Of a stretch of DNA of 64,000 nt, positions 27,650 through 34,267 are shown piece after piece. Source of the stretch: Bacillus sp. CH30_1T (GTDB lineage Bacteria; Bacillota; Bacilli; Bacillales; Bacillaceae_B); the NCBI RefSeq assembly GCF_008364765.1, contig NZ_VTUY01000003.1:187657-251656 (forward strand), written 5' to 3'. Numbering within the stretch: the first letter of the stretch is position 1; each line of letters opens with the position of its first letter. Position numbers and translations under genes: made by a program. The notes under the pieces are model-generated. The model was given only the letters and a program-made list of their open reading frames with translations. It ran no database searches and was not told where the DNA came from.

Positions 27650-28504
27650 ATGTCGAGAGATCATGTTCAGTTAGAAGCGAAGAAGTTTTTCGTAGTGTTA
27701 GTAGGGGCAGTACTGGGCGCCATTGCGATGAATTTTTTCCTGATACCGGCAAATGTTTATGCAAGTGGGTTTACAGGATTGGCACAGTTATTGTCGAGTG
27801 TGTTAAAAGAATTTGCACCATTCAATATTTCAACAGGTATTTTATTATTTATTTTAAATATTCCTGTGACGATTCTGGGGTGGCTTAAAGTTGGCCGTTC
27901 CTTTACAGTGTATAGCTTCATTTCCGTATTTCTGACGTCCTTATTCCTGGAAGTGATTCCTGTGATTAAATTATCGCCTGATATTCTTTTAAACGCCGTC
28001 TTTGGCGGGGTCATTGCCGCGGTGGGAGTTGGAATCACGTTAAAATGGGGTGCATCTACGGGAGGGATGGACATTATTGCCATGATTCTTTCCAGAATGA
28101 AAGATAAGCCTGTCGGGTCTTATTTCTTTCTGATGAATGCGGTCATCATTACTTCTGCAGGATTTCTTTATGGGTGGGAGAAAGCATTGTATACGTTAGT
28201 AACGTTGTATGCTTCTACCCGTGTCATTGATTCCATCCATACACGCCATGAAAAACTCACAGCGATGATTGTGACAAAGAAATCCAATGAATTAAGAGAA
28301 GCCATTCATTCAAAGCTTGTCAGGGGAATCACGACTCTGCCTGCAAAAGGGGCTTTTTCCGGTGAAGATAAGGAAATGTTGATCATTGTCATTTCTCGCT
28401 ATGAACTTTACGAACTCGAACATACTATTAAAGATGTAGATCCCAACGCATTTACCAATATCGTGCAAACGACTGGGATATTCGGATTTTTTAGAAAAGA
28501 TTAG
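27650..28504 (+). CDS. yitT: YitT family membrane protein
   Basis: 284 residues: five or so transmembrane helices (DUF161, about residues 15-195), including NFFLIPANVYASGFTGLAQLL, then a soluble DUF2179 domain with KLVRGITTLPAKGAFSG and a C-terminal NIVQTTGIFGFFRKD. The start at 27650 has GGGAGG upstream; an earlier in-frame codon at 27635 lacks this. The family is widespread with no established transport substrate. Gene order with yitS and the BsuPI gene matches B. subtilis yitS-yitT-ipi. Confidence 0.9.
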   Translation: MSRDHVQLEAKKFFVVLVGAVLGAIAMNFFLIPANVYASGFTGLAQLLSSVLKEFAPFNISTGILLFILNIPVTILGWLKVGRSFTVYSFISVFLTSLFLEVIPVIKLSPDILLNAVFGGVIAAVGVGITLKWGASTGGMDIIAMILSRMKDKPVGSYFFLMNAVIITSAGFLYGWEKALYTLVTLYASTRVIDSIHTRHEKLTAMIVTKKSNELREAIHSKLVRGITTLPAKGAFSGEDKEMLIIVISRYELYELEHTIKDVDPNAFTNIVQTTGIFGFFRKD

Positions 28505-28558
28505 ATTCTTAATATTAACAAATACTAAAGGTGAACTTGAATAGAAAGGGGTATCACC

Positions 28559-29296
28559 TTGAAGGCATTTGTTTATATACTTATTAGTTCTTTCATGCTC
28601 TTTAGTGTACCTTCTCAGATGAAAGCAGAGAAGGCACCTTTGATCTTTTCTGTAAAAACTTTTCCGGGAGAAGAAGGAACTCAGATCAAGCTCGTTCTTT
28701 ATAATAATAGTGAAGGGGATAATAAGATCACTTTCCCTACGAGTCAGATGTTTGACTTTACAATCAAAAACAAAGCGGGCCAAGTGGTCTATCGGTACAG
28801 TCAGGGGAAATCATTCCTACAGGCGTTTCAAACCCTTACGTTGAAAAAGGGTGAAACGAAGATCTGGAAAGAAACATGGGATTACAAGCAGGAAGGAAAA
28901 CGTGTCCCAAAAGGGGAATATAGGATTGAAGCACAGCTGATGGGAGAGGATATGAGTGGATTTGATCATCCTTTGCGAGCTGTGGATTCATTCTCGGTTC
29001 CAGAAGAAAACCCGTCCTTTAGAGGAATTACTGTACGTGAGGTGAAAGGACGTTATACCATCACAGGGCGAGCCCGGGTATCAGATGGCAGCTTTTATTA
29101 TTCGGTGGAGGACGGACATAGAGTGCTTCTAAAAGAAACATTATTCAAGGTTAATAAAGAAGCGCCTAACTGGACTGATTTTTCCATCATACTTCCGGAG
29201 TTATCAGGTAGTGCTGAGAAGTTCTTTATAAGTCTTTATGAGCGGGATAAAGGCGATGGGAAGATTCTTCACCAATATGTCATCTCCATTCCGTGA
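28559..29296 (+). CDS. Secreted BsuPI-domain protein with C-terminal Gmad2-like domain
   Basis: The 245-residue protein starts at a TTG with AAAGGGG 8 nt upstream. Residues 1-23 form a signal peptide (hydrophobic, ending QMKAE). Residues about 28-145 match the BsuPI intracellular proteinase inhibitor fold, with NKITFPTSQMFDFTI, WKETWDYKQ and VPKGEYRIEAQL. Residues about 155-245 look like the immunoglobulin-like Gmad2 domain (ITGRARVSDGSFYYSVEDG). At this locus B. subtilis has Ipi, a cytoplasmic protein of roughly half this length. Here it is exported and has gained a domain, so cytoplasmic protease inhibition is unlikely. A strong terminator follows. Confidence 0.8.
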   Translation: MKAFVYILISSFMLFSVPSQMKAEKAPLIFSVKTFPGEEGTQIKLVLYNNSEGDNKITFPTSQMFDFTIKNKAGQVVYRYSQGKSFLQAFQTLTLKKGETKIWKETWDYKQEGKRVPKGEYRIEAQLMGEDMSGFDHPLRAVDSFSVPEENPSFRGITVREVKGRYTITGRARVSDGSFYYSVEDGHRVLLKETLFKVNKEAPNWTDFSIILPELSGSAEKFFISLYERDKGDGKILHQYVISIP

Positions 29297-29337
29297 AAAA
29301 AACAAGGGTTGTCGATTTTGGACAACCCTTGTTTTTT
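29297..29337. terminator. Terminator between the BsuPI gene and DUF3813 gene
   Basis: The stem AAAACAAGGGTTGTC pairs with GACAACCCTTGTTTT, with A and T tracts on either side, so it serves both strands. Confidence 0.92.
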
Positions 29338-29339
29338 CT

Positions 29340-29531
29340 TTATGAAAGGCGGTTTAACTCATCTTGAAGAGCGTGAAGCTGCTTTTGTTCTTCGACATTT
29401 GAGTTAGCGTAAGCAGATGACAACGCGTTTTTCGCTTTATCAATGGACATTTGAGCGTTTTCTCCCGTACTGCATGCTTGTTGGGCAGAATGAACCGCGT
29501 TACGGGCCTGTTGGAATAATGGATTACTCAC
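29340..29531 (-). CDS. Small DUF3813-like protein
   Basis: 63 residues, starting at GTG 29531 that overlaps the stop of the upstream small gene (TAGTG). The sequence (NPLFQQARNAVHSAQQAC...) is a helical, Gln/Ala-rich protein of the DUF3813 kind, probably two antiparallel helices. No function is known. It ends against the bidirectional terminator shared with the BsuPI gene. Confidence 0.8.
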   Translation of the reverse strand: MSNPLFQQARNAVHSAQQACSTGENAQMSIDKAKNALSSAYANSNVEEQKQLHALQDELNRLS

Positions 29532-29680
29532 TACTCCATTCCCCCTAACCCTTCGCCATGTGATGCAAGCTTTTTAGCCTCTGCTTCAGCATACGTCAGA
29601 TGGTACGGAATACGTTCATCATGTTTTGTTACAGCGATTTTACCTTGTTGTACAAATCGTTTAGATTTATTTCTACCCAT
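29531..29680 (-). CDS. Small conserved-looking protein, unrecognised
   Basis: A 49-residue frame starts MGRNKSKRFVQQGKIAV and ends GEGLGGME. AAAAGGGG lies about 9 nt before the ATG. Its stop shares one base with the GTG of the DUF3813 gene, a typical coupled arrangement that supports both genes. It is basic at the N-terminus with a middle YAEAEAKKLAS helix. I do not recognise the family. Confidence 0.7.
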   Translation of the reverse strand: MGRNKSKRFVQQGKIAVTKHDERIPYHLTYAEAEAKKLASHGEGLGGME

Positions 29681-29794
29681 CACTACCACCCCTTTTGCAA
29701 GTTGGAACGCATGATGCGCTCCTTTTTAGTATGGCTCAAGTGGTGGTGGAATACAGTAAGAAGATATACCCACAGCTTCCAAAAACGTTCTGGT

Positions 29795-30610
29795 TTAGAG
29801 ATTAAAACGTTTTTGCAAGTAGCGTCCGATCCCGTCGTCTTGATTCGAAAATGTCACTTCATTGGCAATATCTTTAAGGGGATCAATGGCATTCCCCATG
29901 GCAACTCCAGTACCTGCATATTCAAGCATTTCAAGATCGTTATCTTCATCTCCGAATGCAATAATCCGTTCTTGCGGAATATTTAATGTTGATGCAACTC
30001 GTTCAATACCAACTGCTTTATTCAATCCTGATTTAACGATTTCGATGATGTGCCACGGTGCAGCCCAGCGGCGATGATCAATCAATTCTGCATGAACATC
30101 ATCCAGGTGTGCACGAATCTCCGGAACATCTTCTTCCTCAGCGTGAATGAGCATGGAAGTAGGATGATCAGAAAGTACATTTCGGATGTCTCCAGTTGAG
30201 ATCGCTGGATTGCCCATCATGAATACATCTATGATCTTTTCATCGTGATAGTGCAGATACACATCATCCATCACTTCGGCAACAATGTTGCGGAATTTAA
30301 AATCGTCACATGCATCAATGATTTGTTTTGCCACTGTTAAATCCATCGGCTCGTGATACAATCCCCATGCATCATCCATAGGATGATGCACGAAAGCACC
30401 GTTGAAATTTACTATCGGAGTAGTTAGCTTTAATTGTTGATAATACAATTCACTCGCACGATATGGCCTGCCGGTGGCAATCATCACTTCATGCCCTTTC
30501 ATACGTGCTCTTTTTAATATATCGTGAGTTTTTGATGAGATTTTCTTCTCATCCGTTAATAGTGTTCCGTCTAAATCCAGAACAATCAGATGCTTTTCTT
30601 GTGCGTTCAT
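29795..30610 (-). CDS. yitU: HAD superfamily Cof-type hydrolase (YitU)
   Basis: 271 residues with HAD motif I DLDGTL (nucleophile Asp at about residue 12), motif II ATGRPYR, a type IIB cap domain in the middle, motif III Lys in SGLNKAVG, and motif IV FGDEDNDLEML. Cof-type HADs are sugar-phosphate or nucleotide-phosphate phosphatases; B. subtilis YitU has been reported to act on a riboflavin precursor phosphate (FMN pathway), but the substrate here is inferred only by synteny. It is divergent from yitV. Confidence 0.9.
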   Translation of the reverse strand: MNAQEKHLIVLDLDGTLLTDEKKISSKTHDILKRARMKGHEVMIATGRPYRASELYYQQLKLTTPIVNFNGAFVHHPMDDAWGLYHEPMDLTVAKQIIDACDDFKFRNIVAEVMDDVYLHYHDEKIIDVFMMGNPAISTGDIRNVLSDHPTSMLIHAEEEDVPEIRAHLDDVHAELIDHRRWAAPWHIIEIVKSGLNKAVGIERVASTLNIPQERIIAFGDEDNDLEMLEYAGTGVAMGNAIDPLKDIANEVTFSNQDDGIGRYLQKRFNL

Positions 30611-30794
30611 GAATACAAATCCCCAATCTTATTGGTATTAAGGCAATTTTAGCGCCAGACATTGAAAGTTGTCCACCCCAGCTTCATATCATTTGAAAAA
30701 TGTTTACAAACGCTTACGATTTAAATATTATACATACTACCAAATCTAGGATATCATAGTAAAGTGAAATGCATTCAGGAGGGAGAGACCACAT

Positions 30795-31568
30795 ATGATC
30801 TTAGTTGACAAATCAACCATTCAAAGCATTCCATTTCTTCACCTTGTAAAAGAAGAGGATATAGATAAGCAAGTCCCGGTATGTTTTTTTATCCACGGAT
30901 TTACAAGTGCCAAGGAGCATAATTTACATTACGCCTATTATCTTGCGGAAAAAGGATTTAGAGTGATTCTTCCCGATTGTTTAGAGCATGGAGAGCGGTC
31001 GACAGGCAAATCAGAGCATCAATTAGGACAAGTATTCTGGAAGATCGTCTTAAATACGATTCATGAATTATCGATTATTAAAGGCCATTTTGAAGAAAAA
31101 GGATTGCTCGTTCATAATGGTATCGGAGTTGCAGGGACCTCAATGGGTGGTATCGTCACACTTGGAGCGTTGACTCAATATGATTGGATCTCTTCTGCTG
31201 TCTCGCTGATGGGGAATCCTACATATGTGAAGTTTGCTCAAGCTCAGTTGGACCAAGTTGAATCTTTAGGATATGAACTTCCATTCAGCGATGAAGAAAT
31301 AGAAAACATGATAAGCGAACTGGCTCATTATGACTTAAGTCTTCAACCTGAAAAACTTAGCGGCAGACCATTGATGTTCTGGCACGGAAAACGGGACAAA
31401 GTTGTACCATTCAACCTGACACACGAATTCTACCAAAGCATCCTGCCATACTATGAATCCCAGGAGGATAACCTGTTATTTATAGAAGATGATAAAGCGG
31501 ATCATAAAGTAACGAGAGAAGGCGTGTTAAAGCTTGTTGAGTGGTTTGAGAAACATCTATCGGCCTAA
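30795..31568 (+). CDS. yitV: Alpha/beta hydrolase, YitV-type esterase
   Basis: 257 residues with an alpha/beta-hydrolase fold: oxyanion-hole region FFIHGFTSAKEHN, nucleophile elbow GTSMGG (Ser near residue 118), acid Asp in WHGKRDKVVP and catalytic His in DDKADHKVTREG. No signal peptide, so it acts in the cytoplasm. The family is annotated as esterase/prolyl oligopeptidase-like. CAGGAGGGAG lies upstream of the ATG. It precedes yitW by 84 bp, as in B. subtilis. Confidence 0.9.
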   Translation: MILVDKSTIQSIPFLHLVKEEDIDKQVPVCFFIHGFTSAKEHNLHYAYYLAEKGFRVILPDCLEHGERSTGKSEHQLGQVFWKIVLNTIHELSIIKGHFEEKGLLVHNGIGVAGTSMGGIVTLGALTQYDWISSAVSLMGNPTYVKFAQAQLDQVESLGYELPFSDEEIENMISELAHYDLSLQPEKLSGRPLMFWHGKRDKVVPFNLTHEFYQSILPYYESQEDNLLFIEDDKADHKVTREGVLKLVEWFEKHLSA

Positions 31569-31652
31569 CGTTTTGTTTTATAAACGTTCTTTTGTTAAGA
31601 TGAATAGTGAAAATAGAAATGGGACAAGTATTGAGAGCAAAGGAGTGTTAGC

Positions 31653-31961
31653 ATGGATCAAGATCTTAAAGATAATTTGATGGGGGCACTGGAACAGGTG
31701 GTTGACCCTGAATTAGGAATAGACATTGTCAATTTAGGTCTGGTATATGACGTGGATCTGGATGAAGAAGGTAAAGCAACGGTCACTATGACACTTACCT
31801 CAATGGGGTGCCCGCTGGCTGGTACCATTGTCGATCAAGTGAAAACAGCCCTAAGTGACATCCCTGAAGTGAAGGAAACAGAAGTAGACATCGTCTGGAA
31901 TCCGCCATGGAGCAAAGACAACATGTCCCGCTATGCTAAAATTGCATTGGGGATTAGGTAA
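31653..31961 (+). CDS. yitW: MIP18/SufT-like iron-sulfur assembly factor (YitW)
   Basis: 102 residues of a single DUF59 domain with the motifs VVDPELGIDIVNLGLVYDV and TLTSMGCPLAG, including the conserved cysteine. Homologues help mature Fe-S proteins, and the bacterial SufT branch is needed when Fe-S demand is high. The C-terminus WNPPWSKDNMSRYAKIALGIR is the usual WxPPW tail. AAAGGAG lies upstream of the ATG. The stop is followed within 3 nt by a long hairpin repeat. Confidence 0.92.
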   Translation: MDQDLKDNLMGALEQVVDPELGIDIVNLGLVYDVDLDEEGKATVTMTLTSMGCPLAGTIVDQVKTALSDIPEVKETEVDIVWNPPWSKDNMSRYAKIALGIR

Positions 31962-31963
31962 CA

Positions 31964-32088
31964 CGAAAAGCGGAGCCGACTGGTCAGGCCCGACAAGCAT
32001 AAGACGAGCCTGCCGGAAAGGCGTTTTTTGCCTTTTTGGCAGGCTTGACTTATGACCTCGAGGGTCTAGCCGCCGGAGCTGGACAAGT
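31964..32088. repeat. Long imperfect hairpin element, bcr-like intergenic repeat
   Basis: About 125 nt fold into one long imperfect hairpin. The outer arms GCATAAGACGAGCCTGCC and GGCAGGCTTGACTTATG pair around 31998-32053, with an inner hairpin AAAGGC/GCCTTT at 32017-32035. The 3' arm contains TGACCTCGAGGGTCTAGC and CCGGAGCTGGAC, which I recall from dispersed intergenic hairpin repeats in Bacillaceae. Only one copy is in this window. GC content is higher than the flanks. Confidence 0.65.
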
Positions 32089-32133
32089 AAAAAGCCGAGG
32101 ATGCAGTATCTCTACTGCATCCTCGGCTTTATT
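32089..32133. terminator. Terminator between yitW and fnr
   Basis: AAAGCCGAGGATGCAGTA (32091-32108) pairs perfectly with TACTGCATCCTCGGCTTT (32113-32130), with A/T tracts on both sides. Confidence 0.93.
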
Positions 32134-32147
32134 CATGCATCTGGTCA

Positions 32148-32840
32148 TCAGTCAATCCTACAGATCGAAACCGGACAGTTCTCACAATCGATTTCATCTT
32201 TGAGAAAATTCAAATCAAGTATCGTGAAATATCCTTTTTCCCACACCAGGATATTGTATTTCTTTAATTCACTAAGTAACCGATTCACGACTTCCCTTGA
32301 GGAACCACAGAAATTGGCCAGCTCCTGATTGGATAACGGAAAATCAATCAGTATGCCATTTTTAACTGTTTTTCCATAGCTGTTGGACATACGGATCAGT
32401 GTTGAGTAGAGTGCACCTTTTTTTCCATGAAGAACCAGATCCCGAAACTTCGTTTGATTTTGTTGATTTTGAATTTGAATCCATTTTAGCCATTGGATTG
32501 TCAGACCGTTATTACCAGATAGCTTATCTTCAAAGGCTTCTTTAGGAAGTACATAAGTCTCCGTGTCCTCAAGGATTTTTGCACTGAGCATATAGTAAGC
32601 TTCTTCCGTAAATAACGTTAACTCCCCGATCACATCGTCACTTGAACATATGCGTAATGACAACTCCCGGCCATCAGGAATCACTTTGCTGATCTGAACT
32701 CGACCACTTTTGATTAAGTATATCTCGTGAGCTGGTTTCCCCTCTTGAAACAGGAAAGTTCCTTTTTTAACGGTTTTCAACGTTTTTTTCTCGAAAAATA
32801 ATTGTTTAATACCGGAAGGAACTTCTAGATTTTCACTCAT
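32148..32840 (-). CDS. fnr: Crp/Fnr family oxygen-sensing regulator Fnr
   Basis: 230 residues: N-terminal cyclic-nucleotide-binding-like beta barrel (about 18-115), a dimer helix (115-150) and a winged helix-turn-helix with LSNQELANFCGSSREVVNRLL. The C-terminus CENCPVSICRID has C219, C222 and C227 in C-x2-C-x4-C spacing. In B. subtilis Fnr the same spacing, plus an aspartate in the dimer helix, binds a 4Fe-4S cluster; D134 here is the matching aspartate. This placement differs from E. coli FNR, whose cysteines are N-terminal. It should activate anaerobic genes. The spacing makes Fnr more likely than other Crp-family members. Confidence 0.82.
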   Translation of the reverse strand: MSENLEVPSGIKQLFFEKKTLKTVKKGTFLFQEGKPAHEIYLIKSGRVQISKVIPDGRELSLRICSSDDVIGELTLFTEEAYYMLSAKILEDTETYVLPKEAFEDKLSGNNGLTIQWLKWIQIQNQQNQTKFRDLVLHGKKGALYSTLIRMSNSYGKTVKNGILIDFPLSNQELANFCGSSREVVNRLLSELKKYNILVWEKGYFTILDLNFLKDEIDCENCPVSICRID

Positions 32841-32912
32841 GAGATCACATCATTTCCATCGTAATGTCTTATTCTTAAAGCCTACCAAAGGAAACAGACA
32901 GTTAGAAGTGAT

Positions 32913-33722
32913 TTACGCGAAAATTAAAACAGCAGCTCCGACAACGGCACAGTAAATGGCAAAATATTTCAGGTTACCTTTAGCCATAATATTCATGAAC
33001 CATTTTAAAGAGAAGTATGAAGCAATAAGAGACGCAATAAACGCGACTAAGTAAGGAATGGCCATTGAAGCAAGGTTCGGATCCTTGATCAAATCACTTA
33101 TACCGAATACCATAACCCCGACACTTACAGGGATATAGAGCAGGAAAGAGAATCGTAATGCCGTTTCAGCTTTCATCCCGCTTGCCATTGCCGCAACAAT
33201 GGTTGCACCTGAACGACTGATTCCAGGGATAAGGGCTACTGCCTGGGCAAGACCGATAATGATAGCGTCTTTCACATTTAAATCGCCATCATTTTTTCTT
33301 CCTCGAAGGTTACGGATTAACCACAAGGCAATTCCGGTAATAATTAAAGTAACCCCTACTGTCCATACATAAGTTAAATTTTTCTCAATCACGTCACCAA
33401 ATAATACACCAATCACCCCGGCAGGGATCGTACCAATCAATAAGTAAACAATGAAATGAAAATCACGTTTCGTTTCTGGTGTTTTATGTTTGAAATAGCC
33501 TAAGCCATTCACGACCAGGCGCATGATATCTTCACGGTAAATAATGAGTACAGCCACTAACGAAGCCGTATTAACCAGCATTTCAAATGTTAGGGTAGCA
33601 TCCTTGATTCCAAGGAAATGCTGTGCTAATAATAAATGCCCACTGGATGAAATCGGGATTGGTTCAGTAAACCCTTGAAAAATCCCTAAAAATAAATATT
33701 TCATAATCAGATAAAAATCCAT
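32913..33722 (-). CDS. uppP: Undecaprenyl-diphosphatase UppP (BacA)
   Basis: 269 residues, about eight transmembrane helices, with the two BacA signatures [18 protein letters not shown] near residue 15-32 and [13 protein letters not shown] at about 165. It recycles undecaprenyl pyrophosphate to the lipid carrier for cell-wall synthesis and affects bacitracin sensitivity. The [11 protein letters not shown] form is usual for Bacillus. It stands alone with its own upstream region. Fnr lies downstream on the same strand, 72 bp away, so partial readthrough is possible. Confidence 0.94.
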   Translation of the reverse strand: MDFYLIMKYLFLGIFQGFTEPIPISSSGHLLLAQHFLGIKDATLTFEMLVNTASLVAVLIIYREDIMRLVVNGLGYFKHKTPETKRDFHFIVYLLIGTIPAGVIGVLFGDVIEKNLTYVWTVGVTLIITGIALWLIRNLRGRKNDGDLNVKDAIIIGLAQAVALIPGISRSGATIVAAMASGMKAETALRFSFLLYIPVSVGVMVFGISDLIKDPNLASMAIPYLVAFIASLIASYFSLKWFMNIMAKGNLKYFAIYCAVVGAAVLIFA

Positions 33723-33927
33723 TGTGTTTCCTCCAAGCTTTTTTTCTCCACAGTTTTTAATTTAACACCATAAAGGGAAAGACTGTAAAGCCTTTTTCCA
33801 AATGTTTAACCGAACCGTAACTTGTTTATCATATAAAGCATTCTGATATCCTTCATATGGCATGCATGAATGCTCAGCCTTGTAGAAAAATAGTAAGGAA
33901 GCATCGCTTCGAAAAGGAGGGGTAAGA

Positions 33928-34107
33928 ATGGGCCAGTCACGACAGTTCAAAGCTGGAGAAAAAGCACCTAATAATGGTGAATATATCGAAATTGGTGAAA
34001 CTGGGAGTATGGTGAAAAATCCGCAGAAACTACGATTAAATGCGGGGGACCGATTTCCTGAAAACTCAAACCATAATCGTCTATGGACGTATATGAGAAA
34101 ACCTTAA
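33928..34107 (+). CDS. yjzC: YjzC family small protein
   Basis: 59 residues starting MGQSRQFKAGEKAPNNG and ending RLWTYMRKP, which is the YjzC pattern. AAAGGAGGGG lies 8 nt before the ATG. The protein is hydrophilic, with no membrane segment; function is unknown. It occurs before yjzD and yjaU in B. subtilis; here the branched RNA and clpB are placed between. Confidence 0.88.
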   Translation: MGQSRQFKAGEKAPNNGEYIEIGETGSMVKNPQKLRLNAGDRFPENSNHNRLWTYMRKP

Positions 34108-34110
34108 CCC

Positions 34111-34192
34111 CATAAGGGAACAAGGATGCCGTGACGGCAACCCACCTTAGTAAGGATGGTGACGTCTATAGGAGGCTCTCCTTGTTCCTTTT
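34111..34192 (+). ncRNA. Branched structured RNA ending in a terminator, class unknown
   Basis: The closing stem GGAACAAGGA (34117-34126) pairs with TCCTTGTTCC (34179-34188) and is followed by TTTTTCTTTT, so it acts as a terminator. Inside are a hairpin GCCG-TGA-CGGC (34128-34138), a second hairpin CCACCTTAGTAAGGATGG (34142-34159), and a 19-nt unpaired stretch 34160-34178 carrying TATAGGAGGCTC with a Shine-Dalgarno-like AGGAGG. Such a three-way junction is more than a plain terminator needs. It begins 3 nt after yjzC, so it is either its 3' end or a separate small RNA. I could not assign it to a known riboswitch or sRNA class. Confidence 0.6.
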
Positions 34193-34218
34193 TCTTTTCC
34201 TTTTTCCATGGAAAGATA

Positions 34219-34224
34219 TATAAT
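34219..34224 (+). promoter_or_regulatory. Probable -10 of the clpB promoter
   Basis: A TATAAT (34219-34224) lies 49 bp before the clpB start. The -35 would fall in T-rich sequence with poor consensus. Confidence 0.5.
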
Positions 34225-34233
34225 AGATGGAAA

Positions 34234-34250
34234 GGTCAATAAAGGTCAAA
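34234..34250 (+). promoter_or_regulatory. CtsR operator before clpB
   Basis: GGTCAATAAAGGTCAAA matches the tandem heptad RGTCAAA-NAN-RGTCAAA with one mismatch. It lies just after the predicted start of transcription. CtsR represses class III heat-shock genes and is lost on heat or protein stress. Confidence 0.85.
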
Positions 34251-34267
34251 ATGCGAGGTGTAGCACG

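Noticed and set aside
30701-30718. cre-like TGTTTACAAACGCTTACG before yitV
   Set aside because: Two or more mismatches at fixed cre positions and no catabolic gene follows.
33762-33950. 62-codon minus frame upstream of yjzC
   Set aside because: It covers the yjzC ribosome site and uppP promoter region without coding signs.
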